Below, in pieces: positions 1 to 12,989 of a DNA stretch of 64,000 nt. The position numbers and the translations under genes are program-made. The notes below the pieces were generated by a model, which was not told the origin of the DNA, searched no databases, and saw only the letters and a program-made list of their open reading frames with translations. The DNA is from Fulvia fulva. Lineage: Eukaryota > Ascomycota > Dothideomycetes > Mycosphaerellales > Mycosphaerellaceae. Numbering within the stretch: position 1 is the stretch's first letter; each line of letters begins with the position of its first letter. The stretch is taken from positions 5,580,001-5,644,000 of the forward strand of contig NC_063014.1 in assembly GCF_020509005.1 (NCBI RefSeq), written 5' to 3'.

Positions 1-604
1 TATTCGTATTCTCCGACTATCTATCTATTTCTAGGTAGAACGACGAAGATAGCTTTCGATTAATACTAAGTAGCGCGTATATCCTACGCTAGAATACGGA
101 AACCTATTACGTACTATAATCCGAGACAATAGCATTCGGGAGCCTATGTCTAGTAAACACGTACTTAAGGAATACTAGTACGTAATACTCTACTATTATC
201 GAGGTAATAGGAATAATATATCGCTCCTTAGTTAGACGGTATATAACGGTTATAATGTTCTCGTACGTTTGTCCGTTGACTACGATTATTCCCTTCGGTA
301 GTTTAACTACAAAGTCAAGAGAGATATCCTCCTAAGCGCTAAATAGTACTAGTAGCGGTCTTAATAGCCCTAGGTACTAGATATTAGTGTTCTTATTCGT
401 ACGGTAAGCGCGGTAGGTACGTATATAGCTCTTAATAAATCGTACGATACCTAGCTAGGTATAGTTACGAGCTACTAATTTATACATCTTCTCGTCCCCT
501 AAGTAACTAGCTACTATATAGTCGTAGAAAGCCTATACGATACGAGTACGTACCGGGATTTCACCTTTATCTAGATTGTCTTCTAACTCCGGACGAACGA
601 ATAG
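1..604 (-). pseudogene. RIP-degraded gypsy integrase fragment (Gypsy-C)
   Basis: Read on the minus strand with TAG/TAA taken as former Gln/Trp codons, this stretch gives a Ty3/gypsy integrase. It has an HHCC-like segment (YLGDEKMYKLVARNY, with later Cys changed to Tyr as in TYRAYRTNK), a first catalytic region (SLDFVVKLPKG), a second (IVSDYST, normally SDRGT), and a third (SSSFYLEIDRQSE, normally HPETDGQTE). The changes fit CpA->TpA RIP. It lies outside the left LTR of Gypsy-A and is a different copy from the Gypsy-A integrase at about 1850-2560. The rest of the element is outside the window. It is non-functional. Confidence 0.7.
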
Positions 605-929
605 TATAGACGACTAACTACCCTAGTAAGTAAGGGCGCGCCTAGTGACCCTAGGATAGCTTACGCGTAGGTGTATACACTTGTTCGTCCGCGGGCCGTA
701 AAATATATATAGTAATCCTAAAAAAGATAAATCTGAAATTTTCAGATTCCCGTATTTTGTCTTATAGAGAGATCCTTCGTAAATCCTAGCTTCCTACTAA
801 GGTCGCCTCCTAACTATATATATCTTAGTAGTACCCCTATACACCCCTACTATATAATTAACCGTTAAAGGTTAACGAGATTCGACGCGCAAATTTCAGG
901 GTCTAAAGGGGGCTCTTAGCTCGTTAATA
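605..929 (-). repeat. Gypsy-A 3' LTR
   Basis: About 325 bp that matches 39053-39377, and its mirror copy 62317-62641, with scattered C/T and G/A differences. The ends read TATAGACG... and ...CGTTAATA, which fit RIPed TG...CA termini. A purine tract on the minus strand (AGGGGAGGATA, about 930-945 on plus) sits just inside it, as expected for the polypurine tract upstream of a 3' LTR. The exact outer base is uncertain by about 2 bp because the terminal dinucleotide has mutated. Confidence 0.75.
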
Positions 930-3900
930 TATCCTCCCCTATTACGAAACTGTCCCTAGTTTCACCTCCGCTACGCTAACATAAACTAAGAAACTATACC
1001 TATAAGTTATATATAAGGAAGGCGGATCCGGCGTCTAGTCAAGTAGTTAGTCTAGAGATATTAAGGAGATTGCAAGTTTATTCTATAAGGGGCTAAGGAG
1101 GCTAAGTCAAGGTCTAGTCTTCGTAGTAAGCCTACTCTCAAATCAAGAATATAGCCTAGAAATTAGTCAATCACGCTAGAAACTAGGTACTAGAACTAGA
1201 AGCTAGTTAAATTAAGGTTAGAAACCAAAACTACTAAGTAAACTCCTTAGTAAAGGAGGTACGACTAGGAAGTAAGAGCCTCCTTCTAAGCATTTTTCTA
1301 AGGATCAATATATATCTATCGTACTAGTATACTATAAGTTAGGGAACTCCTTACGCCTAAAGAAAGAAACAATAAAATCCTATACCTCCTTTAACCTAAA
1401 TCCTAGTAAATTTGGCCATCTCCTCCGTAGTAAGGTTATAAGGCCGTACCTATAGTCTCGTCGGCTTAGATTCTAGTTCCGGAAGTGTAGTAGCTCTATT
1501 AATGCCTATTAGAAGTATATCGTTATCCTCTTCGTCGTTAGATTCGGACGTAGTAGGTCTGTTCTCGTTCGGAAGATTGCCTTTTTCGATATTCGCGATA
1601 TTAACCCTATCCTCTAGCGCTATAATGTCTTTAGCTTTAGGAAGATTAAGCTCCGGGTCCGGTCTTAACTATAGGATTAGCTTCAGGTTCTCTCGGGCTT
1701 ATATACCCTTTAACCTCGTACTATTAAGCTCTTTAAGGACGTATATACTAAACCCCGAGTACACCTTAGCTATACGATACGGCCTAAGCTAGCGGTAACT
1801 AATCTTTCTAGATAGGTCATCCTTAAATAGCTTGTCGAACTTGACTATAAGATCCCCGACCTAGAACCCCTAGAAGTTAATACTACGTTTAGTATCGAAG
1901 TATTCCTTACTTAGGGTATAAAGCCTTACTCTTCGTAACTATAACTCCTAAAGACTTATATCCCGCACCTATAATTAACGCGCCCGAATAGCTAATAGCT
2001 CCTTCGTTGATCTAATAGATCCCTATTTATAGTTCGCCTATATTAGGTATTCTACCTCGATCGGGAGAATAGTACGATAGCTATATAGGACCTCCGCCGG
2101 AGTTATACCCGTAATTCTAGATACCGTAGTTCTATTAGCCTAAAGTACCGTAGTAATCTATCGTTTCTAGGACTTATAGGTGTTCTTAGTAAGCTTAGCT
2201 AAAGTAGCTAGAATAGGTCGATATCCTACTTCTATAGTTATATTTAACTACGGATAGTAGGGTAAGATCCGGATATACTTAATACCTATACTAATAAGCA
2301 TACTCTCTACCTCCCCTTCGTTAATACTAGCGTTATTAAGTACAATCTTATAGTAGTATCTATGCCGGCTAAATACTATCTCGTATAAGAACTTAGTAAT
2401 CGCCCGCAAATTTAGAGGCTTCTATACGACCTTCGCCTTAATCTACCTACTTAGAGCTTCTCGGGCGATAAGTAAGTACCCGTTTCTATATACGTAGACG
2501 GGATCGTAGTACTACCTCTCTCCTATAACCTACTAAGTCGATAAGTATATTTCTCCTACTCTCTAGTTACCTTCGCGAAAGTGATAAGGAGTATAAGTCC
2601 TTACCTAATTCGATACGTCGGAGAAGTAGCCCTCCTAGTAATACCGGCTAGTAATAAGATTATATACTAGCTCGGTACTTCGGTAACTATACTTTTTATA
2701 ATAGTATATTACGATCTCTTTCTAAGTATTATCCTCGTCTACTACTAGCTATATCGGTGCACCCCTTCGCCGCTAATAAAACAAGAGCTTGTCTCTTAAG
2801 TAGTACCGAGGACTCTTCTTAACGAGGTTTCGATACTTAGCCCGGGTAACCCCTTCCGGTCGTATTCGATATACTAGAATATAAGCTATAAGCTCGGAAT
2901 TGTTACTATACTAGGGTTCGAGGAGTCGTTCACGCTCTAGAATAACGGGGAAAGTATTAACTAGCTCGGCGTAACGGAAGAATTTGTCGTTAATTATCTT
3001 ATTAATATTATCGTTAGGTTCTATAAGCTCCTTAGCTATAGGTAGTTTACGAGATAGTATATCCGGTCCGGAGTACTTCTTCCTATCAATATACCTTACT
3101 TTAAAGGTGAATAGCCGGATCTAAGTAACCTACCTTACTATTATAGAGTTTAGAATGTCGGATACTAGCCGATTTAACTACTATACTAGCGTTTTAGTAT
3201 TAACTTCGAGGATAAAGTCTACTCCTACGAGGTAGCGCTATACCTTCTTAAGGCCCTTTAGTACTCCGAGGCACTCCCGCTTTCCTATATCGTACTTAGC
3301 CTCGTTTACGTTCTAGGTACCGCTCTTATACCTTACTAGGTGTCTTCGTTAAGTATTGTCTAGTAATTCCTACGATATTATATAACCCTACCTAATACTA
3401 CTCGAGTTAATAGAAACGAAGATCCTACTAGCTCCTAGGTCGTAGGAGATAGTTACTAACGCTAGTGTTATTACTAAGAATCTTACTAGGTTCTCTTTCG
3501 AGAACTGCTTATTCTTAGTCTAGATAAACTCGACGTCCTTCCTTAAAAGCTTATATATTAGCCAAGCGACAATTACGAACTAGGGGATCTAAATCCGGAA
3601 GTAAATATAGATCCTAATATAAACTCGAACGTCCTTTACGTACTTAAGGGTTAGCTAGTCTAAGATCTTAGCTACTACCTTAGGATCTAGATAGCGGCCG
3701 CTCGGGCTAGTAATATAGCCTACGATATTTAGGGTCTTATAAAGCTACTACGACTTCTCCCCTACGACTACCGCTCCGGCCCTCTCTAGGTCCGTAAGAA
3801 CAAGATTAAGGGATATAATATATTCTACGACCTATTATCGAATGCTAGGCTCTACCTTAGCGTCACTTTAGTCCTTAGTAGGACCTTTTACGCCGATATC

Positions 3901-5543
3901 GTTAAGAAATAGTTTTGCTTAGTAAGAAATATAGTCTATTAACACCTTAGTTACTACCCGTACGAACTAAGTAACTGAGTTTGTCGTACTCTATAGTAAC
4001 TTTATATACCGTATAAGCCTAAGAGGCGTTATAAAGGCCGTTAAATCTCGGCTAGTTTTGTTAGGCGTAATCTAGTCGTACCCCGAAAACAAGTCTACTA
4101 AAGAGGCTACTCTATACCTAGTAAAGTCTTCCGAGAACCCGTCTATATCTAGGGGAATGTTCGTATCCCTTATCGTTACCTTATTTAAGAGTATAGTAGA
4201 GTTGATCAACCTATATAGTATAGCTTTGCTATTTAGCTCGACCTTCTTCGCTACTAAGAACTTAGTATTCGTATAAGCACCTTGACTATACTTAGGAATT
4301 CTGTTCTTAATTCGAGCGCGTATTATCTGTTCTATAATCGCTCGTAAGCTTAGGTATAACCGAATGTTCCGCGCCTACTACGGTTTGTACGCAATCGTTA
4401 TGATCTTCTAAGGAGGCATAACATTATGTCTAATCTGCCGTATATAGCTAAAATCCTACGCTAGGACACCTTCTCGGTTAAAAAGCATTTTATTAAATAT
4501 CTGTCTTTCCTTAGCCAAGAGAGCGATACTAACCTTAATACTAGCGAGCCTTTTAGGTATAATCCTCGAGCCGCGCTCGATACTAGAGAACTTTTTAATA
4601 AGATACCTCCTATCGAACGGGCCTTACCCTACTAGTATTAGAGATTCCTAGTAAAGGGCCTTCCGCTTCTAATCTATATCACTATCTACTTTCGACTAAG
4701 GCCTCTCGTAAACGCTCGTATTAATAGGTCTTTTCTTATTAGCTTTTCGCTTATATATAGTAAATATATACGGCATCCTAATACCGGGTCTATATAACCC
4801 TACGTCTCGTTTCTAAGCCTACCTATTAATCTGGCCCTATTTCTGGATCTCCGTATACTAGTCGCCCTATACGGAGTATATATTTGTAATGACCTACTCT
4901 CCTAGAGCGTTAGTAGTCACCTTAGCGCTTAAGTATTAGCAGTTCCCGAGTAGTTCTAGTAATTTCTTCGAATATAGGCTAAGGTCGAGGACATTTTCTC
5001 TTTGTTATAATACGGAGCCGCCGTAGTTCTTAAAGTAGTCGAAGACAGTCGTATCTATAGGCTTAGGGTTTAGCTTCGTTATACCTTCTTATCGATGTCG
5101 ATACGCCGTACTATTAGAACACTCCGCCCCTAATATATTTACTAAGGTCTCCCCGACTAGACTCGAAAAGCGGACTTGTTTTAAAACCGGGCTTCTAATG
5201 CTTATAGCGGGTTAAATACCGTAAATTAACCCGCGTTCGCTTTTTCGAGGACTATAAAAGTTTTTAAAGAGTTTTGTACTTATTAGTACCTATAATAGCC
5301 GTAAACATTATACTTTCACCTTTCCTACTAGCGATTGTTCCCTCCTATAATCTATTGTCGTAGTTACGGCCTATTAGTCGTAACTTCCTATACTAAGGGC
5401 GGCTAAGGATTGTAGGCGAATCTAGATTAGCGGAGACAAACATATCGATCTAGTAGTATATACTAAATACCTAAGTATTAAGCTTTGAAATTACCCCCTT
5501 AAACTTCGCCCTTCTACCCGCTCCTCGAAAGGACAAGTAGGCG
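930..5543 (-). pseudogene. Gypsy-A pol: RT, RNase H and integrase (RIPed)
   Basis: On the minus strand this decodes as the 3' two-thirds of a fungal gypsy polyprotein. The RT active-site region is at about 3881-3910 and reads FLNDIGVKGP, the LDDIGVKG form of the YxDD box with one D changed to N. Downstream, GYITSPSGRYLDPKVVAKIL is the RT connection. The RNase H region lies at about 2900-3700. The integrase at about 1850-2560 contains AREALSRQIKAKVVQKPLN and FSRHRYYYKIVLNNASINEG. Many TAG and TAA stops occur, and the open stretches near 1500-1800 are not genes. Gypsy-B inserted at 5539-5543 and split the protease from the rest. Confidence 0.75.
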
Positions 5544-5727
5544 TGTTACGGGCAGCCCGCGACCCCTTACTATAGCTACGTCGGCCCGGCTAAACTGCGG
5601 ACCTTCTGTATCGGGTTAGCGTGGCTTGGCTTTGCTTTATAACTTCGCCGCGCCTCGCGCTCCTCTTTCGTAGCTTCGTAGAACAACAACTATCTCATTC
5701 GGACCCTATAGTACGCGCGCCCTTACA
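5544..5727 (+). repeat. Gypsy-B 5' LTR
   Basis: 184 bp, TGTTACGGGCAG...CGCCCTTACA, matching 12582-12765 with a few transitions. A TATA-like TTTATAA lies at 5636-5642 and is the likely promoter. About 40 nt downstream of it is GTAGAACAA (5678-5686), which is complementary to the PBS just after the LTR. Confidence 0.9.
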
Positions 5728-5729
5728 TT

Positions 5730-5738
5730 TTGTTCTAC
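5730..5738 (+). other. Gypsy-B candidate self-priming primer binding site
   Basis: TTGTTCTAC begins 2 nt after the 5' LTR. It is the exact reverse complement of GTAGAACAA at 5678-5686, near the expected 5' end of the transcript. No tRNA-like TGG... PBS is present. This matches the self-priming arrangement known from Tf1 and several fungal chromoviruses. The role is inferred. Confidence 0.6.
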
Positions 5739-5964
5739 CTTACTACTCAGATCGCGGATCTAGGTAAGGGACGCGTAATAACAGGAACAGACAGAACCGT
5801 AGAACTCGAGAACGCGTAGAGCCGTATTAGAACATAGAACACGGTAAGGCGTATAGCGCGTAGATGCCTAGAGAACGTAACGTGGCGACACTATTAGTAG
5901 GTAGTCGCGCGCTCGTAGACAGTTAGGATACAGGCACCGTCACGCCTCCCCCGAACCTAGACAA

Positions 5965-8900
5965 CATGACTTCATAAATAGCGAACGGCGGCATACTACC
6001 GCCACCTAAGCCTAAGGGCAAAAGTAAGTAGCGTACATCTCTTTTCCCGGACCTCTCCTCTTTTCCTTAGAGTTAGACACAGGACGACAACCGGCGGGTT
6101 ACAGTAGACACCGGTGTCGCGCTATAACAAGAGATTGATAAAGCTTACTAGAAGGCCTTCGAGCGAGAAGAAGGTAGTGAGATTGACTTTATAGAACTGT
6201 TCGAGTTCAAGCTCGAAGAGAACCTAGGCGGCGACCTAGACGAGGTATATCTATTACTCGACGAGGCAGAACACATTCTCGTATCCGAATACCAGAATGT
6301 CACCCTAGACAACCTCACGACCCTTGCATCCCAACACCCGAAGACCACCTACGACTTCGTACTACAAGTAGTCAACACGGCAATTACTAAGGGCAGACAA
6401 CTCGATATAATAGAGCGAGCCAACGACCTCCAGAACACCTAGTACACCACGCTGTACACCGAATACGACCGTATCTACAAGATGCTACGAAGTGAAGAGC
6501 TTGTCACACAGAAAATGGCAGCAGATCTTAAGAGCAAGAAGGATTACGACCTAGCTAAGTTGTAAGAGCTAGGGAAGAAATATAAGGAAGCTAATAACCT
6601 ATGTAAGCAGTTCAGCGAGATCTGCGAGAAGGAGAAGAAGAAGGCACAAGATGCTAAGGCAAAGAACCAGGCCCTATAACAAGAAGTCGATAACCTAAAG
6701 GCTCGGCTTAAGGTAGGAGACACTATACAGAACGGAGGCAGGGGCCGCTCAGGCCGCCGATCCTCTCGTTCCCGCCTACGCGAGACCTCACTCGAGTAGC
6801 TGTTGCGTAGGTATCGCGAAGCTGCTAGTGGAGGGGGCGGTGGCGGTGGTAGTAATAACGATAACGATAGAGACGACGATGACCGTAGCGACAATAGCCG
6901 AGGACGTGACAACGACCGTCCGCGACTAGGACCTAACAATAGTCGTGACTCGAGAATGCGTAACACCCGTACCTAGACACTACTAGTTGACCTTCTAGAA
7001 CGTCTCTTCACTATTGACCGCACCCTTACTCGCGGTATAGAGATCGGCAAGGGTGTGCCCGACCCTAAGCACTTTAAGAACGATAACGACCCTAATTTCG
7101 ACAGCTAGTACAGTAGTGTTCTCCTAAAGCTGACTATAGCAACCTTCCGTACTAAGGTAGATAGTCTGCGCTTCGTATATAGGTAGACACAAGGTGATCC
7201 TTAGCGAAGCATTAAGCCGAGGATCCCTATGCCTAGACAGTAGTCCTTTAACGAGTTCAAGACTAGAGAAGAGTTATTAGACTAGATAACACGCCAATAT
7301 AGTATACGTAATAAGGGAACTAAGGCTATAGTTAATATTGCTACCTATAAGCAAGAACAAGGCGAAACCTTTATAGCCTTCTATGCCCGCTACTCGAAGT
7401 TACGCGCCTAGATATTATAGACCGATAAGACCGAGCTTATACTATTCCGCAACCGACTAAACCGTAAGTACTTTATTAAGACCTTCGGCGACCGCGAAGT
7501 CGACCGCCGCCTAGACAGTATATAAGACGTTATCGAGGAGTATACCGTACTAGACGAGAGTTTCTACGAGACAGATCGACTATACCCGTAGAAGGAGCGC
7601 CCCCGGGGCAATAGCAACTCGAATAGCAATAGCGGCTAGAATAACTAGAACAACGGTAACGTAGTTACTAGTGCCGCTACCGGTATAGCAGGTGCCTTAG
7701 TATAGCGCCTACTACAGTACGCTAGTACTAAGAAGAAGGAGGATCTACCGACATATCTATAGAACCTGCCTACGCTTAACCGTAAGTAGCGCGAAGACCT
7801 TAAGAAGTAGGGTAAGTACTACCGCTACCGTATAGGTTCTTACGTATCGACTAACCCTAAATGCCTAATATATAGGTACGATAGCGACTATCGCCTACCG
7901 CGTCTACGTAATACTACGCCGAATCCGAACGCGAACCTCAGTTCCCTAGCCGCCGATCCGTAGTAGGGAAATGGCACGACCGCTGCCTAAGCGTAGTAGA
8001 TAGCGGTCACCCGAACTTCCTAGGATAGAAAGAGTATAAGATTAAGAGACACGGAACGTAAGAGACGGTAACAGACTATAGTAAGGAGCTTAAGATATCG
8101 GTATACGCACTAGATAAGTAATAGCTAGCTATGTACCCTTATATAGTGTTACCCGTAATGATATAATAGAGAAAGGCTCGAGGCCTTATAGATTCTGCTT
8201 CTACCTCTCTCTTTCTTAACTGGAAATTCACACGCAAATACACAATACCCCTAATCCCTTTGACGTAAAGCCGACGACTAACACTAGGAGATAGAACGGC
8301 CACTACGCGGCAGATTACACACGCGGCCCCTATAGACGTAGTTATAGGCGATTATTACGAGCAAATGTTATACTACGTCACCGACTTCGAATACGACATC
8401 GTCTTTGGCCTGCCGTAGCTTATAGCGCACAACCTAAACATCTTCTAGGAGATAGGCGAGGTGGCATTTAGGTCGGATTACTGCTTTGGTCACTGTCTAT
8501 AGAATAAGACACCGACAACAGTACAATCCCTAAACTACCGCGAGAAGAAGAAGCAGGCACTAGTACGGTACGGACTAGAGCCCTTTACTAGAGATGCAGC
8601 GAGCTTTATAGCAGGAGGGGTAGAGCTGAATGTCTTATCATATGACCTAGAAGACATAGACGATGAAGAAGTGGACTACTAGGGCGTTTCTTAACGCGCG
8701 TAGGGGATGTACGCGTACCGGCCTAGGGCTGAGTGCTTCTACATCATGCCTACTAGGCGTAAGAGCGACGGCGGAGAGCTTAAGCTAAGTACAATAGCTG
8801 CTAATGATCTGGACCAATTCTTAAACAAGCAGTTCAATCACAACCTAAAGGAGAAGTTGCCGCTAATATACTACGATATTACGGACGCTTTCTTAGCTAA

Positions 8901-11900
8901 GGATCATAAAGGACTCCCACCTCACCGACTAGGCGTAGATCATGAGATTCATATTAAGCCTAATAGTCTATAAGAGCCACTATACCGCAAGCTCTACGGC
9001 CTAGCTAAGAAGGAGAACGAGGTAGTTAAGAAATAGCTAGACGAGCAAACATCTAAAGGGAAGGTACGGAAAGTAGGGCAAAAGACGAACCAGTCTCCTA
9101 CACTAGTGCTAGTGGTACGTAAGCCTAGAGGTAGGCTGCGTGTTTGTATCGACTATAGAGGATTGAATGCGATCACTATTAAGAACCGGTATCCGATTCC
9201 CTTGATACAAGAGACGCTTAACCGTATATACGGCAAGAAGTACTTCATAAAGCTAGACATTATAGCAGCCTTTAACAAGTTACGGATAGCTAAAGGGTAC
9301 GAGTGGTTAATAGCGTTTGCGACACGATACGGCATCTACGAGTGTCTAGTGTTGCCATTCGGCTTGTGTAACGGACTAGTATCGTTCTAATTATACATTA
9401 ACAAGGTCTTATAAGAACACCTAGACGACTTTGTGTCGGCCAACCTAGATAACGTACTTATCTTCAGTGACACCTTAGAGGAGCATATTGAACACGTACG
9501 GAAGGTTCTCACTAAGCTACGCGATATAGGACTTATAGTAGACATCGACAAAAGCGAATTCTACTAATAGAAGGTGAAGTATCTTGGGCTAATTATAACC
9601 CTTAACGGTATCGAGATGGACCCCGAGAAACTCGAATATATTTAGACATAGGAAGCTCCTAAGAACCTGAAGGATGTCTAGGCCTTCCTTAGATTTGCCA
9701 ACTTCTATAGGCGGTTTATCGAAGCATTTTCGCGTATAGCTACTCCTCTTACAAACCTAACCAAGTCGGACGGACTAAGTAATCATAAGAACAGAAGGAT
9801 TCAATAGTCACTAGATTGCTAACGAGCCTTTGACAATTTGAAAGCTACGTTTAGCAAAGCCGGTATACTCGCACATTACGTACTAGGTAGGGAAACAGTA
9901 ATAGAGACAGATTCTTCAGATTTTGTAAACGCCGGCGTGCTTTCGCAGTATGACGAGAATGGTATGCTACATCCTATAGCCTTCTACTCGAAGAAGTTGA
10001 GTCTATAGGAGTGTAATTATGAAATCTATAATAAGGAACTGTTAGCTATCATTAAGGCTTTTAAGGAATAGAGACCCGAGCTCGCCTACGAGGCAGATAA
10101 TAAGGACTCATAGCTAGTCAAGATTTACACCGACTATAAGAACCTAGAATACTTCATAACGACAAAGTAGCTAAATCGGCGATAAGCGCGTTGGGCTAAG
10201 TTCTTGTTATAGTTCAACTTCAAGATAATATACCGTCTAGGACTTCAAGGTACAAAGCTAGACAGCCTAACGAGACGCAGCTAGGACCTTCCGTAGGGGG
10301 TGGACGACCCTCGGAACTAGTATCAGTATTAGACATTGCTGCCTCCTAAGCGATTCCTTAAGATCGCCTCACTATAGGCAACAGTAGAAGATACGCCGGA
10401 AGAAGAGGAACTAGTACCGCTAAACCCTAAAGCTAAAGAGTTTATGCCTATAGAACGAGATGCGCCTACTGAACAACCGGCGACGCGTAAAAGTTAGCGG
10501 GAAGCCGAACTCGAGTATCGAATGTCGACGGCGTACGTAACCGATAACGAGCTTAAGACCGCGATTAAGGACCTATAGAAAGACCGTACTCCTACACTGC
10601 TATAGAGAGCGAAGATTCACCTAGCACACTATAAAGTAGATAGCGACCTACTATATGTTCGAAACTAATACGACGGCTAGAGCTTATAGGTACTAAATGA
10701 CTAAGCTTTATAGACTAGGATAATCAAGATAAACTATGACGCTCTAGTAGTAGGCTATCTAGGACGAGCTCGTACTTATGAACTCGTAGTACGTGAATTC
10801 TACTAGCCTAGATTAGCGAGATCCGTGCGTAGATACACCGCGAATTGCCGCACCTACCGTATAATAAAATCTCTACACTCCTAGCCACTAGGATTACTAT
10901 AGCTACTTCCTGTTCCAGATCGGCCTTAGAAACACATTATAGTCGACTTCGTTATCGGACTCCTAGACAGCACTCTTAACGGCATAGTCTATAACAACAT
11001 TATAACCGTCACTAATAGGCTTACTAAGGAAGTCGAGCTGATCCCTATTAGCGTAATGATAGCACAGAATACGGCAAGGCTTTTCCTTAAATATGTGTTC
11101 TGTCGGCGCGGGTTTCCTAATACTATTATATCAGACCGTAGCAAGTAGTAGGTTGCTACCTTCTAGAAGAAACTCTATAAGATGCTCCGTACAAATCGTA
11201 AGCTAAGTTCTTCGTATCACCTAGAAACTGATAGACAGTCAGAACGTACTAACTAGGCGATAGAATAGTATCTCCGTATGTTTACTAACGAGGCACAGGA
11301 TGACTAGGCAGAATGGCTATACCTTACTTAGTTCGCGATCAACAATCACCTGTCTAAGACTACTAGTGTGTCGCCGTTCTACGCTACCTTAGGATACAAC
11401 CCTAAGTTTATAGAGCGAGTTGACCTGAACGCTAGAAAGGAGGGAGGACTAACTACTCTCTAGCGACTGGATACGCGATCAGTAGAAACCTTTATACGTC
11501 GAATTTGCGAGCTTCATAAACACCTTTAAGAGAATATACGAATGTTATAAGCTCTCTAAGCAGAGGTAGCAAACCGCTACCGAAGCATTCCTCTAGACTA
11601 TAAGGTAGGTAATTAGGTGTATCTTAGCACTAAGAACATCCGTACGACTCGACTATCTAAGAAGCTAGATAGGAGATATACCGGCCCTTACTAGATTACG
11701 GAAGTTATGCCGGCTAGACTCTCTTATCGACTGAAACTATTAGACGCTCTAGTAGGACTTAATAACTGCTTCTACACCTCACTACTACAACGAGCCGACC
11801 ACCCCGATTTCCTACTACTTAAAGGGCAGCATCTAGCGCCGCCACTACCGATAACTATCGAACCTAATACTACCGAAGCTAATGTAGTAGCCGATGTAGT

Positions 11901-12580
11901 AGCAGTACCTACGTATATATACGAGGTAGAAAAGATCCTTAACATATACACCCGTAAGCGGGCAGGCAAGGTAAAGAAGGGGCATAAGCGTAAAGTAGAT
12001 ATATAGTATAAGGTGAAATGGGCTGGATATTAGAACGAGGAGGATGGTGAGACCTAGCAACCTATAGAGGACATACTTAAATACGTAGCCGCCGCTATTA
12101 TAGACTTTCACTATAACCGGCCGGAGTTGTCTACGCCTATAGGCTTCGTAGCTCTATCTAACTGGTCCCTACTAGCCACTAAGATACTCGGGCTCAACTC
12201 GATTAGGGTCATTCCGAAAGACACCGTTACGAATGAGTCGCCTCGAGCCTTACCTCTAATAGAATCTACTCCGCACATATTCGATACTCGAGTAGAGCCT
12301 ATAGAGCCTACAATGATACACAACTTTAGTTATAAGGATTATACGCGAGTGCGAGCCGAAGACAGACTTAGATCTAGGGCAAGCTAGCTAACTAGGCAAC
12401 ATGTTTCTCGAAGGAAGCCGGTCGAGGATAGTCTTAATAGAGCGAATGCGATATTATCGGATGACGACAGGGCACTAGAGGATAATTCGGCGTTCGCGCG
12501 ATTATAGAGCTCGACAGGCAAGTGGCCTTATAAGGTGAATAACGCTTAGAGGACTAAGGCGTGTTTTGGGAGGGGGGGTA
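5965..12580 (+). pseudogene. Gypsy-B gag-pol polyprotein, inactivated by RIP
   Basis: One frame can be followed from an ATG at 5965 to the 3' LTR, broken by many TAG and some TAA codons. In order: a charged, probably coiled-coil gag (about 6130-7000); a degraded zinc knuckle (about 7820-7865); protease LIDSASTSLFLN at about 8185; RT with RLRVCIDYRGLN, VLPFGLCNG and an altered YxDD box (ANLDNVLIFS, about 9440-9470); RNase H IETDSSDF and EIYNKELLAIIKAF (about 9900-10080); integrase VDFVIGLL, IISDRSKQ and SSYHLETDRQSERTNQ (about 10940-11270); chromodomain YEVEKILNIY...YKVKWAGY (about 11916-12075). The missing catalytic residues and stops make it non-functional. The short ORFs within it are remnants. 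Confidence 0.85.
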
Positions 12581-12581
12581 C
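12566..12581 (+). other. Gypsy-B polypurine tract
   Basis: GGGAGGGGGGGTAC directly abuts the 3' LTR, the expected site for plus-strand priming in an LTR retrotransposon. Confidence 0.75.
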
Positions 12582-12765
12582 TGTCACGGGCAGCCCGCGA
12601 CCCCTCACTATAGCTGCGTCGGCCCGGCTGAACCGCGGACCTTCTGTATCGGGTTAGCGCGGCTTGGCTTTGCTTTATAACTTCGCCGCGCCTCGCGCTC
12701 CTCTTTCGTAGCTTCGTAGAACAACAACTATCTCATTCGGACCCTATAGTACGCGCGCCCTTATA
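12582..12765 (+). repeat. Gypsy-B 3' LTR
   Basis: 184 bp, TGTCACGGGCAG...CGCCCTTATA. It matches the 5' LTR at 5544-5727. Differences seen are mostly transitions (TGTCACGG against TGTTACGG, CCCCTCAC against CCCCTTAC, TTATA against TTACA), as RIP would give. It is followed by the TSD AGGCG. Confidence 0.9.
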
Positions 12766-12989
12766 AGGCGCTAGGTATAATAGGTAAGCTAAACTTGTAT
12801 ACTATGCTCGGGCTAATAAAATTGACTTCAGATCCCTCGTTAAGTAGGGCTCGAGTCTAACCTTTACTAGTCCTAAGCTCGGTAACTACCTAAGGGCTAG
12901 GTACTATTATAAAATCGTCTAGTATACTAGAGAGACCGATCTTTATAATATTCTCGTATAACTCGGCGGTAGGGATAGCATCCTTACTA
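12766..12989 (-). pseudogene. Gypsy-A protease segment between Gypsy-B and LINE-3
   Basis: Minus-strand reading gives SKDAIPTAELYENIIKIG and then a retropepsin-like core (LLNEGSEVNFISPSIVYK, compare LLDSGAEVNFIS). It continues across the Gypsy-B insertion into 5538 and below, and joins gag at 30849 across LINE-3. It is RIPed: the catalytic D-S-G reads N-E-G here. Confidence 0.7.

Larger units (their letters stand above)
5544..12765 (+). mobile_element. Gypsy-B: RIPed chromodomain Ty3/gypsy element
   Basis: A 7222-bp element with 184-bp LTRs at both ends and a perfect 5-bp TSD, AGGCG, at 5539-5543 and 12766-12770. It carries a single-frame gag-pol, a candidate self-priming PBS at 5730-5738 and a polypurine tract just before the 3' LTR. 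It is inserted in the protease region of Gypsy-A. RIP is moderate: CAG and CTG codons survive in parts of gag but not in most of pol. The recognisable ORF pieces at 8707, 9106, 11707 and 12127 share one frame with the gag start, so decay has been by substitution, not by indels. Confidence 0.9.

Noticed and set aside
1502..1792. 96-residue plus-strand ORF
   Set aside because: Lies opposite the RIPed C-terminal end of Gypsy-A pol; its composition is Ser/Leu-rich, as expected from RIPed sequence, with no domain.
6544..6966. 140-residue minus-strand ORF in Gypsy-B
   Set aside because: Opposite the charged, coiled-coil part of gag; low-complexity Pro/Leu/Ser composition is the complement of that coding sequence.
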